Origin: Bubalus kerabau
Taxonomy: Eukaryota; Chordata; Mammalia; Artiodactyla; Bovidae
DNA: 64,000 nucleotides
Assembly: GCF_029407905.1 (NCBI RefSeq)
Contig: NC_073635.1
Span: forward strand, 38,617,501-38,681,500
Direction of reading: 5' to 3'
Made by a program: the position numbers and the translations under genes. Positions 1 to 10,490 of this stretch are shown piece after piece. Positions within the stretch are counted from its first letter, which is position 1. Each line of letters starts with the position of its first letter. The notes under the pieces were generated by a model. The model saw nothing but the letters and a program-made list of their open reading frames with translations, was not told the DNA's origin and searched no databases.

Positions 1-1404
1 CAGAGCTAGGACTTCCAAAACCGTGTTGAATAATTGTCGTGAGAGTGGGTCCTCTTGTCTTTTTCCTTATCTTAGAGAAATTGCTTTCTTTTACATGTTT
101 CAGAACAATGTTTATTGTGGGTTTGTCATATGTGGCCTTTATTATGTTAAGATAAATTCCTTCCACGTCCATTTGTTGAAAAGGTTTTATCATAAATGGA
201 TACTGGAATTTGTCAAAAGCTTTTTCTGGATCTATTTAGATTATCCTATGGTTTTTATTTTTCAGGTGTTAATACTGTGTTACACAATTATTAATTCCAG
301 TATACTAAAGAACACTTGCATCCCTGGGATAAATGTGACTTGATCATGGTGTATGATATTTTTAATGTGTTGTTGATTTTTGCTTGCTAGGTTTTTTTGT
401 TTTTTTTTTTGACAAATTTGCATTTCGTTCATCAGTGATATTTGCCTGTAGATTTCTTTCATTGTAATATATTTTTCTAGTTTTGTTCACAGAATGGTTT
501 TTGAGGTGCTCCTTCCTCTATAGTTTTTTGGAAGACTTTCAGAAGAATAAGCATTACCTCCTTTCTAAGCATTTGATAGAATTCACCTGTGAAGCCATAT
601 GACCCTGGGCTTCTGTTTTCTGGAGATTTTGGATCACATTTTCTATTTCTGTGCTCGTAAATGGCTTGTTCACAGTTCCTATTTATTTCTGTTTCGGTTT
701 TGGAAGGTTGAGCTTTTCTAAGAATTTTTCCATTTATCCCAGGTTGTCCACTTTATTGGCATATACTTTCTTATAATTATGATACTTTGTACTTCTAAAC
801 TGTCTGTTGTAATCCTTCCTTTTTCAATTCTAAATTTATTGACTTGTCTTCTCCCTATTTTTGTTGATAAGTCTGGCTAATGGTTTGTCTATTTTGTTTA
901 TCTTCTCAAAGAAATGGCTCTTTGTTTTATCAATCTTTATTATTGCTTCTTTCACCACCTCATGCGAAGAGTTGACTCATTGGAAAATACTCTGATGCTG
1001 GGAGGGATTGGGGGCAGGAGAAGAAGGGGACGACAGAGGATGAGATGGCTGGATGGCATAACCAACTCGATGGACGTGCTTTTGAGTGAACTCCAGGAGT
1101 TGGTGATGGACAGGAAGGCCTGGTGTGCTGCAATTCATGGGGTCACAAAGAGTCAGACATGACTGAACGCCTGAACTGAACTGAACTGATTGCTTCCTTC
1201 ATTTTCTTTTTCATTTATTTCTTCTCTAATCTTTAAGATTTCTTTACTTCTACTAACCTTGTTTTTTTTTTTTTCTTCTTCTTCTTCCAGTGCCTTATGT
1301 ATAAAGTTAGGTTATTTATTCAGTATCTGTTTTGCTACTTGAAGTAGGAATATATTGCTGTGAATTCCCATTTGAGAACTCCTTTTGCTGCATCCCATAG
1401 GTTT
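1..1404 (-). mobile_element. L1-A LINE, ORF2 reverse-transcriptase region (part 1, runs off window)
   Basis: Reverse-complement L1 ORF2. The + strand shows typical antisense RT-domain text, for example the stretch around 300-370 matching the region upstream of the L1 catalytic motif, and the element resumes at 8550 in the correct order. Many stops and indels make it non-coding. A BovB tail (955-1189) sits inside it. The 3' part of the L1 lies beyond base 1. The copy is old and inactive. Confidence 0.85.
955..1189 (+). mobile_element. BovB LINE, 3' tail insertion in L1-A
   Basis: A 5'-truncated BovB of 235 bp. It holds the ORF C-terminus (basic Arg-rich run followed by R-W-L-D-G) and the terminal CTGAACTGAACTGA reiteration. 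A 12-bp target-site duplication, TTGCTTCTTTCA at 943-954 and TTGCTTCCTTCA at 1190-1201 (one mismatch), brackets it exactly, and L1-A reads through when it is removed. Confidence 0.93.
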
Positions 1405-1574
1405 AGAGAGAAAAACAGAGGAAAATGGCAGAATGGGAATGACTAGAGATCTCTTCAAGAAAGTTGGAGATATAAAGGGAACATGACATACAAAAATGGT
1501 CAAAATAAAGGACAGAAATAGCAAGGGCTGAATAGAAGCAGAAGAGACTAAGAAGAGATGCCAAAATACACATG

Positions 1575-1882
1575 AAAGTGAAAGCCATTCAGTCATGTCC
1601 AATTCTTTGAGACCCCATGGACTATTCAGTTCATGGAATTCTCCAGGCAAGAATACTGGAGTGGGTAACCTTTCCCCTCTCCCAGGGATCTTCCCAACCC
1701 AGGAATCGAAGTCAGGTCACTCGCCTGCAGGTGGGTCATTTACCAGCTGAGCCACAAGGGAAGCCCAAGAATAATGGAGTGGGTATCCTATCCCTTATCA
1801 AGCAGATCTTCCCAACCCAGGAACTAACTGGGGTCTCCTGCACTACACATGGATTTTTTATCAATTGAGCTATCAGGGAACC
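1575..1882 (-). mobile_element. Bov-tA type dimeric SINE, reverse
   Basis: Reverse-strand tRNA-Glu-derived SINE with two head units (GAGCCACAAGGGAAGCCC near 1749 and a second head near 1866-1882) and a Bov-A body. The 14-bp duplication CCAAAATACACATG (1561-1574) and CCAAAATATACATG (1883-1896, one mismatch) defines the insertion into BovB-C. Confidence 0.92.
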
Positions 1883-2137
1883 CCAAAATATACATGTGGA
1901 TTATATAAGAAAGTTGTTAATGACTTAGATAACCGTGATGTTCTTGGCACTCACCTAGATCCAGACAATTGCACTCATCTCACATGCTAAGAGTCGGACA
2001 TGACTGAGCAACTTCACTTTCATGCATTGGAGAAGGAAATGACAACCCACTCCAGTGTACTTTCCTGGAGAATCTCAGGGACAGGGGAGCCTGGTGGGCT
2101 GCCATCTATGGGGTTGCACAGAGTTGAACACAACTGA

Positions 2138-3436
2138 AGGTCAGATGTCATTCCAATCCCAAAGAAAGGCAATGCCAAAGAATACTCAAACTACCGCACA
2201 ATTGCACTCATCTCACACGCCAGTAAAGTAATGCTCAAATTTCTCCAAGCCAGGCTTCAGCAATACATGAACCGTGAACTTCCTGATGTTCAAACTGGTT
2301 TTAGAAAAGGCAGAGGAACCAGAGATCAAATTGCCAACATCCGCTGGATCATGGAAAAAGCAAGAGAATTTCAGAAAAACATCTATTTCTGCTTTATTGA
2401 CTATGCCACAGCCTTTGACTGTGTGGATCACAATAAACTGTGGAAAATTCTGAAAGAGATGGCAATACCAGACCACCTGATCTGCCTCTTGAGAAATCTG
2501 TATGCAGGTCAGGAAGCAATAGTTAGAACTGGACATGGAACAACAGACTGGTTCCAAACTGGGAAAGAGTACCTCAAGGCTGTATATTGTCACCCTGCTT
2601 ATTTAACTTATATGCAGAGTACATCATGAGAAACATTAGACTGGAAGAAGCACAAGAAGGAATCAAGATTGCCGGGAGAAATATCAATAACTTCAGATAT
2701 GCAGATGACACCACCCTTATGGCAGAAAGTGAAGAGGTACTAAAAAGCCTCTTGATGAAAGTGAACATTCAGAAAACGAAGATCATGGCATCTGGTCCCA
2801 TCACTTCATGGGAAATAGATGGGGAAACAGTGGAAACAGTGTCAGACTTTATTTTTTTGAGTTCCAAAATCACTGCAGATGCTGACTGCAGCCATGAAAT
2901 TAAAAGACATTTGCCCCTTGGAAGGAAAGTAATGACCAACCTAGATAGCATATTGAAAAGCAGAGACATTACTTTGCCAACAAAGGCCCGTCTAGTCAAG
3001 GCTATGGTTTTTCCTGTCGTCATGTATGGATGTGAGCATTGGACTGTGAAGAAAGCTGAGCGCCGAAGTGCTTTTGAAGTGTGGTATTGGAGAAGACTCT
3101 TAAGAGTCCCTTGGACTGCAAGGAGATCCAATCAGTCCATTCTGAAGATCAGCCCTGGGATTTCTTTGGAAGGAATGATGCTAAAGCTGAAACTCAAATA
3201 CTTTGGCCACCTCATGCAAAGAGTTGACTCATTGGAAAAGACTCTGATGCTGAGAGGGATTGGGGCAGTAGGAAAAGGGGATGACAGAGGATGAGACGGC
3301 TGGATGGCATCACTGACTCGACGGAAGTGAGTCTGAGTGAACTCCGGGAGTTGGTGATGGACAGGAAGGCCTGGTGTGCTGCTATTCATGGGGTCGCAAA
3401 GAGTCGGACAAGACTGAGCGACTGAACTGAACTGAA
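2138..3436 (+). mobile_element. BovB-A LINE, 5'-truncated, youngest of the stack
   Basis: About 1.3 kb of BovB from upstream of the RT through the tail. It is the least decayed of the three nested sense copies: most of the RT and C-terminal region can still be read with one frameshift. No full target-site duplication is visible beyond CTGAAG-like bases shared with the SINE. Confidence 0.88.
2231..3294 (+). pseudogene. BovB reverse transcriptase ORF fragment (frameshifted)
   Basis: RNA-directed DNA polymerase domain of RTE-type retrotransposons, which in an active element copies LINE RNA at the nick. Frame 1 (2231-2629) carries palm motif A (F-I-D-Y-A-x-A-F-D near 2392-2418). Frame 2 (2587-3294) carries the Y-A-D-D catalytic motif at 2698-2709 and the basic C-terminus. 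A lost base around 2565-2585 shifts the frame. About 33 bp are missing near 2763, an in-frame loss of roughly 11 residues after L-L-M-K-V. No endonuclease domain is present because the element is 5'-truncated. Confidence 0.85.
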
Positions 3437-5130
3437 GTGACTTAGCAGCAGCAGTAGCAGCATATTCTAGCAAAGTAATGCTCAAAATGCTCCAAGACAG
3501 GGTTCAATAGAACATTAACCGTGAACTTCCAGATGATCAAGCTGGATTTAGAAAAGGTAGAGGAACCAGACATAAAATTGCCAGTATTGGCTGGATCATC
3601 AAAAAAACAAGAGAGTTCCAGAAAAACATCTACTTGTGATTTATTGACTATGCCAAAGGCTTTGACTGTGTGGATTACAGCAAACTGTGGAAAATTCTTA
3701 AAGAGAATGGAATACCAAACCACTTGATCTGCATCCTGAGCAATTCCTTATGCAGGTCAGGAAGACCTGGACATGGAAAAACAGACTGGTTCCAAATCAG
3801 AAAAGGAGTACGTCAAGGCTGTATATTGTAACCCTGGTTATTTAACTTATATGTAGAGTACATCATGAGACATGCTTGGGTGGATGAAGCACAAACTGGA
3901 ATCAAGATTGCCAGGAGAAATATCAATAACCTCAGATATGTAGATGACACCACCCTTATGGAATAAAGTGAAGAAGAACTAAAGAGACTGTTGATGAAAG
4001 TGAAATCAGAGAGTGAAAAAATTGGCTGAAAACTCAACATGCAGAAAACTAATATCATGGCATCCAGTCCCATCTCTTCATGGCAAATAGATGAAAAAGC
4101 AATGGAAACAGTGACAGACTTTATTTATTTATTTATTTATTTTTTGGGTCCAAAGTCATTGCAGATGGTGACTGTAGCCATGAAATTAAAAGATGCTTGC
4201 TCTTTGGAAGAAAAGTTCTAACCAAACTAGACAGCATATTAAAAAGCAGAGATATTACTTTGCCAACAAAAGTCCATCCAGTCAAAGCTATAGTTTTTCA
4301 GTAGTTGTGTTTATGTGAGAGTTGAACTATAAAGAAAGCTGAGCGCCAAAGAATTGATGCTTTTGAACTGTGGTGTTGCAGAAAACTCTTGAGAGTCTCT
4401 TGGACCACAAGGAGATCCAATAAGTCCATCCTAGAGGAAATCAGTCCTGAATATTCTCTGAAGGACTTATACTGAAGCTGAAACTCCAATACTTTGGCCA
4501 CCTGATGTGAAGTGACTCATTGGAAATGACTCTGATGCTGGGGAAGATTGAAGGTGGGAGAAGAAGGGGATGGCAGAGGATGAGATGGTTGGATGGCATC
4601 ACCAACTCGATGGACATGAGTTTGAGTAAGTTCTGGGAGTTGGTGATGGACAGGGAGGCCTGGAATGCTGCAGTACATGGAGTCGCAAAGAGTCAGATAT
4701 GACTCAGTGACTGAACTGAAACTGAATTGAGAGCCAGATATCCTGGAGTATGAAGTCAGTTGGGCTATCAGGGGCATTCTATTCAGTTCAGCCGCTCAGT
4801 CATGTCTGATTTTATATCTCCTTGCAGAACAAGGGACTCTCAAGAGCCTTCTCCATTACCACAGTTCAAAATCATCAACTTTTCAGTGCTCCACTTTCTT
4901 TCTTGTCCAACTTTCACATCCATACTAGTGAAATCAAAGCTTTGAATATACGGAACTTTGTCAGCAAAGTAATGCTTCTGCTCTTTAATATGCTAGGTTT
5001 GTCATAGTTTTTCTTTCAAGGAGCAAGCATCTTTTAAATTCATAGCTGAAGTCACCATCTGTAGTGATTTTTGAGCCCAGGAAAATAAATTCTCACAGTG
5101 TCCATTGTTGCCCCATCTAATTACTATGAA

Positions 5131-5312
5131 GGAGGTGTTGGGGGCAGGAGGAGAAGGGGATGACAGAGGATGAGATAGCTGGATGGCATCACTGACTCGA
5201 TGGACATGAGTCTGAGTGAACTCTGAGAGTTGGTGATGGACAGGGAGGCCTGGCGTGCTGCGATACATGGGGTCTCAAAGAGTCGGACACGACTGAGCAA
5301 CTGAACTGAACT
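5131..5312 (+). mobile_element. BovB-E, 3' tail fragment inside BovB-D
   Basis: Sense-oriented 180-bp BovB end (GGGGGCAGGAGGAGAAGGGG through GACTGAACTGAACTGA). The reverse BovB-D sequence stops at about 5130 and continues at about 5313 with consecutive consensus bases, so this is a separate later insertion in opposite orientation. Confidence 0.85.
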
Positions 5313-5756
5313 GATGGGACTGGATGCCGTGGTCTTTGTTTTTTGACTGTTGAGTTTTACACCATCTTTTTCACTCTCCTCTTTCACTTTTATCGAGACT
5401 CTTTAATTTCTCTTCATTTTCTGGCATAAGGGTGGTGTCATTTATATACCTGAGGTTATTGATATTTTTCCTGAAATTTTGATTCCAACTCGTGCTTTGT
5501 CCAGCCCAGCATTTCTCACGATGTACTCTGCATATAAGTTAAATAAGTAGGGTGAAAATATACATCTTTGACTTACTCTTCTCAATTTTTAAACAGTCTC
5601 TTGTCCCATGTAAGGTTCTAACTGTTGCTTCTTAACTTGCATATAGGTTTCTCAGGAGGCAGATAAGGTGGTATTCCCATATCTTGAAGAATTTTCCACA
5701 TTTTGTTGGGATCCACACAGTCAAAGGTTTTAGTGTAGTCAATGAAGCAGAAGTGA

Positions 5757-5781
5757 TGTGTGTGTGTGTGTGTGGGGGGGG
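5757..5781. repeat. (TG)n followed by G8
   Basis: A TG dinucleotide run ends in eight G inside the reverse BovB-D RT region. It replaces consensus coding bases, so it expanded after insertion. Confidence 0.9.
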
Positions 5782-6436
5782 TTCCTTCTTTTGGTATAAT
5801 CCAATGGATGTTGGCAATTTGATCTCTGGTTCCTCTGCCCTTTCTAAATCCAGCTTGGACATCTGGAAGTTCATGGTTCATGTACTGTTTAAGGCTGGCT
5901 TGGAGAATTTTGAGCATTATTTTGCTAGTGTGTGAGATGAGTGCAATTTTGCAGTACTTTTAACATTCTTTGGCTTTGTCCTTCTTTAGGATTAAATGGA
6001 AATTGATCTTTTCCAGTCCTGTGGCCACTGCTGAGTTTTCCAAATTTGGTGGCATATTGAGTGCAGCACTTTCATACCAGCATCTTTTAGGATTAGAAAT
6101 AGCTCAGCTGGAATTTCATAATCATCACTAGCTTTGTTCATAGCGATGCTTTCCAAGGCCCAGCTGACCTTGATTTCCAGGATTTCTGGCTCCAGGTGAG
6201 TGATCACACAACCATAGCTATGTGGGTCATTGAGATCTTTTTTGTATAGTTCTTTTGTGTTTTCTCGACACCTCTTCTTGATACCTTCTGCTTTTGTTAG
6301 GTCCATACAATTTCTTTCCTTTATTGTGCCTATCTTTGCATGAAGTGTTCCCTTGGTATCTCCAATTTTCTTCTAGAGATCTCTAGTCTTTCCCCTTCTA
6401 TTATTTTCCTCTATTTCTTTGCATTGATCACTCAGG

Positions 6437-6571
6437 TTGGACAAGGAAATGGCAACCCACTCCAGTATTTTTGCCTAGAGAATCCTGTAGATGGAGGAGC
6501 CTGGTGGGCTTTGTCCAGAGGGGCACACAGAGCTGGACACAACTGTAGTGACTTAGCGGTGGTGGCATGCA
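6437..6571 (+). mobile_element. Bov-A SINE in BovB-D
   Basis: A Bov-A monomer (GGAAATGGCAACCCACTCCA ... GACACAACTGTAGTGACTTAGC) flanked by an 11-bp target-site duplication, GATCACTCAGG (6426-6436) and GATCACTTAGG (6572-6582), one mismatch. BovB-D sequence is continuous across it. Confidence 0.92.
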
Positions 6572-6728
6572 GATCACTTAGGAAGGCTTTCTTATTTCTC
6601 CTGGGTATTCTTTGGAACTCTGCATTCAGATGGATATATCTTTCCTTTTGTCCTTTGCCTTTCACTTTTCTTCTTTTCTCAGCTATTTGTAAGGCCTCTT
6701 CTGATAACTGTCCTGGTCTTCTCTCTTT

Positions 6729-7030
6729 CAGATGGGACCAACCTCTTCTAGCCCCATTGCTGGCTCAAAGAGGACTCCTTTGGTATGTGTACTGAAGAAC
6801 TGGAAGAAATTTCACCTTCAGACCCTGTTAAAGAAGCTTATGATCTTTTTCTGAACCGAGGCATGGCCTCAGTATGATCTATCTATCTGATGATGAAAAA
6901 TGACCTCCCGAGGGCTCACTTAATTATAATACATTCTTCTAACTAGAACTTTTTTGTAGATGGGAAAGAAAATGGTCAGAAATCTCCTATATACAGGTTT
7001 TCTTTGTCTTGAGAGAAAGTACCATTTTAT
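6729..7030 (+). mobile_element. ERV fragment, gammaretrovirus-like gag (matrix region)
   Basis: About 300 bp whose + strand translation, read across frames, resembles the matrix part of class I endogenous retrovirus Gag: a basic L-K-N-W-K-K-type stretch near 6790-6815, then a conserved W-P-Q-Y-type block near 6862-6880. In-frame stops occur near 6830-6840 and 6880-6890 and further frameshifts follow, so it is a dead relic. No LTR, pol or env lies next to it. It sits between the 5' end of BovB-D and the resumed BovB-C, and how it arrived is unclear. The pyrimidine tract ending CTTTCAG at 6721-6732 looks like a splice acceptor but is probably coincidental. Confidence 0.5.
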
Positions 7031-7095
7031 GCAGGAGTTGTGGAAGCATTACTACAGACAAAGCTAGTGGAGGTAATGGAATTCCAGCTGAGCTG

Positions 7096-7166
7096 GATTT
7101 AGTTCAAATCTTAAAATTTGATGCTTATTTTAAATCTTAAAATAAGATTTAGTTCAAATCTTAAAA
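7096..7166. repeat. 21-bp direct repeat with internal palindrome in BovB-C
   Basis: A 21-bp sequence beginning GATTTAGTTCAAATC occurs exactly at 7096-7116 and 7146-7166. Between them 7124-7146 is a perfect 10-bp inverted repeat (CTTATTTTAA / TTAAAATAAG) with a 3-nt loop. BovB consensus has a single copy here. Confidence 0.9.
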
Positions 7167-8635
7167 GATGATGCTGTTTAAATGCTTCACTTGGTATGTT
7201 AGCAAATTTGGAAACTCAATGGTGGCTACAGGACTGTAAAAATTCATTTTTCATTCTAGTCCCAAATGAAGGCAATGCCAAAGAAGGTTAAAACTATGAT
7301 ACAACTATCCTCATTTCACATGGCACCACAGTAATGCTCAAAATCCTTCAAGATAGGCTTCAACAGTACATGAACCAAAAGCTTCCAGGCATATAACTTG
7401 GATTTAGAAAAGGCAGAAGAACCAGAGAGCAAATTGCCAAAATTGGCTGGAGTATAGAAAATGTAAGGGAACTCTGAAAAAATATATTTCTACTTAATTG
7501 ACTATGCTAATATCATTGACTGTGTAGATCATGAAAAACTGTGGAAAATTCTTAAAGAGATTATAGTATCAGACTGCCTTACTAGCTTCCTGAGAAACCT
7601 GTATGCATGTCAAGAAGTAATAGAACCGAACATGGAACAAGAGACTGGTTAAAAATTGAGAAAAGAGTGTCAAGGCTGTCATCTTTCTTATTTAACTTAT
7701 ATGAAGAGTACAGTATGCAAAATGCCAGGCTGAATGAATCACAAGCAAAAACCAAATTTACCAGGAGAAATATCAACAACCTCAGATATGCAGATGATAC
7801 CACTCTAATGGCAGAAAATTAAGAATATTTAAAGAGTCTCTTCATGACTGTGAAAGGGGAGTAAAAATGTTGTCTTAAAATTCAGCATTCATAAACCTAA
7901 GACCATGGCATCTGGTCCCATTCTTAACAGCAAATAAATGGGGAAAAATTTTTAACCGTGATATATTTTATTTTGGGTGTTCTAAAATCACTGCAGATGG
8001 TGACTGTTGTCACAAAATTAAAATGCACTTGCTCCTTGGATAAAAAACCATGACCAAACTATGCAGTATATTAAAAAAAAGAAACATAACTTTGGTGACA
8101 AAGATCCATATAGTCAATGCTCTTGTTTTTCCAATAGTCATGTATAGATGTGAATGTTCAACTGGAAAGAAGGCTGAACACAGAAAAATTGATACTTCTC
8201 AATTGTTTTGTTGGAGAAGACTCTTGAGAGTCCCTTGGACAGCAAGGAGATCAATACAATCAGTCCTAAAAGAAATCACCCTGAATATTTAGTGGAAGGA
8301 CTGATGCTGTAAATGAAGCTCCAATATTTTGCCACCTGATGTAAAGACTCATTGAGAATGACCCCAATGGTAGGAAATACTGAGGGAAAGAGGAGAAGGA
8401 GGCAACAGAGAATGAAATGGTTGGATGGCATCACTGAGTCAATGAACATGAGTTTGATCAAGCTTCCAGAGGTGTTGAAGGACAGCGAAGCCTGGCAGGT
8501 TGTAGTTCATAGGTTTGCAGAGAGTGGGGCACAACTTCTCTGAACAACAATAGGTTTGGGGCCATTGTGCTTTCATTGTCATTTTTTTTCTAGGCATTTA
8601 AAAAATTATTTCCTTTTTGTTTCTACAATAATGTG

Positions 8636-8773
8636 GATGAGATGGTTGGATGGCATCACTGACTCGATGGACATGAGTTTGAGTAGGCTGCAGAAGTTGG
8701 TGATGGACAGGGAAGTGCTGCAGTCCATGGGGTCGCAAAGTATTAGACACGACTGAGAGACTTAATTGAACTG
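8636..8773 (+). mobile_element. BovB LINE 3' tail in L1-A
   Basis: 138-bp BovB end (GATGAGATGGTTGGATGGCA ... GACTTAATTGAACTG). A 6-bp duplication AATGTG (8630-8635 and 8774-8779) is the probable target-site duplication. Confidence 0.85.
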
Positions 8774-8779
8774 AATGTG

Positions 8780-9530
8780 TTAATTATTTAGAATTGTATT
8801 GTATATGCATTTGTGGATTTTGCAGTTTTTTGTTTGTTTGTTTTTCTTGTAAATGATCTCTAGTCTCATAGTGTTTTGGTCAGAAAAGATGCTTGATACA
8901 ATTTCAATTTTCTTAAATTTACTAAGGTTTGATTTGTGACTGAAGATTTATTCTATCATGGTGAATGTCCTACATGCTCTTGAGAAGAATGTGTATTCTT
9001 GCACATTTGAATAGAACGTCCTGAAGAAATCAATTGGGTCCATTTGGTATGGTTTGTCATTTTAAGGGTTTGTGTTCCCTTATTAATTTTCTGTTTTGAT
9101 GTTCTGTCAAATAGTGTCAACATAACTATCATTGTGTTGTTGTCGATTTCCTCTCTCATCTGTTAGTATTTGCATTATGTATAGAGGTACTTCTATGTTG
9201 GGTGCATAAATATTTATAATTGTTATGTCTTCTTCTTGGATTGACCTCTTGATCATCATGTAGTGCCCTTCCTTATACCTTGTATATTTTTTAAGGCCCA
9301 TTCTGTTTGATGTGAGAATTATTATTCTGAATTTTCTTTTGATTTCCATTGCAGGGAATATATTTTACCATACTCTCACTCTCAGTCTGTATGTGTCTCT
9401 AGGTATGAAGTGGGTCTATTGTAGGCAGCATGTGTATATATATGTATCTTTTTTTTATATCCATTGAAACAGTCTGTGCATTTTTGGTGGATAATTTTAA
9501 TCCATTTGTATTTACAGTAGGTATTCATGC
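8780..9530 (-). pseudogene. L1-A ORF2 endonuclease/linker region
   Basis: Reverse-strand coding remnant of the L1 ORF2 N-terminal half: apurinic/apyrimidinic-type endonuclease plus linker. Short open pieces (9349-9107, 9159-8956, 9630-9382) contain L1-type peptides, including an I-N-I-Y-A-P-N block and an S-I-Q-E-E-D-I-T-I-I block, and are separated by stops and frameshifts. Not functional. Confidence 0.8.
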
Positions 9531-9779
9531 TTATTTGAATTTTCTTAATTGTTTTTGGGTTTATCTTTGTATGTCTTTTCTTGTGTTTCCTCCCTATAGA
9601 AGTCCCTTTAACATTTGTTGTAAAGTCCACTTGGTTATGCTAAATTCTCTTATATTTTGCTTGTGTATAAAGCTTTTGATTTCTTCACCTATTTTGAATG
9701 AGATCCTTGATGGACAGAGTAATCTACATTATAGGATTGTAGAATTTTTCCTTTTAGTACTTTAAATATATGCTGTCAT

Positions 9780-10490
9780 TCCCTTCTGGCCTGAAGAATT
9801 TCTGCTGAAAGATCAGCTGTTAATCAGATGGGCTTTTCCTTCTATGTTATTTATTACTTTTCACTTGTTACTTTTAATATTTTTTGTGTGTTTATTCTTT
9901 ATTAGTTTGATTATTATGCACCTCAGCATATTTCTCCTTGGATTTATTTTATATGCAACTCTCTGAGCTTCTTTGACTTTGTTGACTATTTCCTTTCCCA
10001 TGTTAAGAAAGTTTTCAACTATAATCTCTTCAAAAAAACACAATTTTTAAGACCCTTTATTTTCTTTTTCCTCTTCTGGGACTCCTATTTTTCAAATGTC
10101 GGTGTGTTTAATATTGTCCCAGAAGTCTATGAGACTGTCCTCAATTGTTTTCTTTCTTTTTCCTTTATTCTATTCTTCACTGTTTATTTTTATCATTCTA
10201 TAGATTATTTATTTATTGTTCTGCCTCAGTCATTCTGAGTTCAATTCCTTCTAGATTGTTTTTAATTTCAGTAATTGTGATGTTCATCTATTTATTATTA
10301 TTATTTTATCCTCTGTTTCTTCTAGGTCTTTGTTAAGTGTGTAAATTAATTCTTGCATGTTCTCTGTTCTATTTCTGAGATCTTGGATCATCTTTACAAT
10401 CATTACTCTGAAATCTTTTTCAGGTAGTTTACCTATTTCCTTTTCATTTATTTGGTCTTTTAAGTTTTTACCTTTTTCCTTCATTTGCAC
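9780..10490 (-). pseudogene. L1-A ORF1 (nucleic-acid-binding protein) remnant
   Basis: Reverse-strand ORF1p remnant. The piece 10490-10284 carries the ORF1 core start with the R-V-M-I-V-K-M-I-Q-D-L block. The piece 10043-9861 carries the RNA-binding domain with E-A-Q-R-V-x-Y-x-I-N-P-R-R-N. In a live L1 this trimeric protein coats the L1 RNA. The two pieces are separated by frameshifts. Confidence 0.85.

Larger units (their letters stand above)
1991..3463 (+). mobile_element. Bov-A SINE split by BovB-A (segments 1991-2137 and 3437-3463)
   Basis: The left segment is a Bov-A unit with the young-type start (AGAGTCGGACATGACTGAGC). Its AGC-rich 3' tail (GTGACTTAGCAGCAGCAG) is found 1.3 kb downstream at 3438-3463, after the BovB-A tail. 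Joining the two restores a normal SINE followed by BovB-B sequence, so BovB-A inserted into the SINE. Confidence 0.8.
1968..4730 (+). mobile_element. BovB-B LINE (segments 1968-1990 and 3464-4730)
   Basis: 5'-truncated BovB starting just upstream of the RT domain. It is interrupted by a SINE/BovB-A insertion and resumes at 3464 with the next consensus bases. It ends in a GACTGAACTGAA-type tail at about 4730. A likely target-site duplication AGATCCAGACA (1957-1967) and AGAGCCAGATA (4730-4740) places it in BovB-C. Coding capacity is lost through stops and a T-rich expansion near 4121-4143. Confidence 0.8.
4772..6728 (-). mobile_element. BovB-D LINE, reverse, long copy
   Basis: Reverse BovB running from its tail (TTCAGTTCAG near 4782) to the region upstream of RT (about 6728), inserted into BovB-C. 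Bases between the tail and about 4820 are deleted relative to consensus. It is interrupted by BovB-E (5131-5312) and a SINE (6437-6571). A reverse RT fragment reads from 5917 down to about 5618 with stops. A TG/G simple repeat (5757-5781) has grown inside the RT domain. Non-coding. Confidence 0.85.
1405..8549 (+). mobile_element. BovB-C, old BovB LINE (three segments: 1405-1967, 4731-4768, 7045-8549)
   Basis: Outermost BovB of the stack. Segment 1 covers the ORF region between endonuclease and RT. Segment 2 is a short piece continuing the same consensus. Segment 3 holds the RT domain, the Y-A-D-D-like motif near 7787-7800 and the C-terminus, ending in a degenerate tail near 8549. An 8-bp repeat ATAGGTTT at 1397-1404 and 8550-8557 is the likely target-site duplication in L1-A. 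Divergence is high, with many stops. All other elements at 1575-7044 are insertions within it. Confidence 0.8.

Noticed and set aside
914..1162. Arg-rich ORF with a G-R-R-R-R-G-R-Q-R-M-R-W-L-D-G run, recurring at many places in the window
   Set aside because: It is the C-terminal end of the BovB ORF carried in each copy, not a host protein family or antimicrobial peptide.
6715..6735. Splice-acceptor-like pyrimidine tract ending CTTTCAG before an ERV gag-like stretch
   Set aside because: The following sequence has stops in all frames within about 110 bases and there is no partner donor or exon series.
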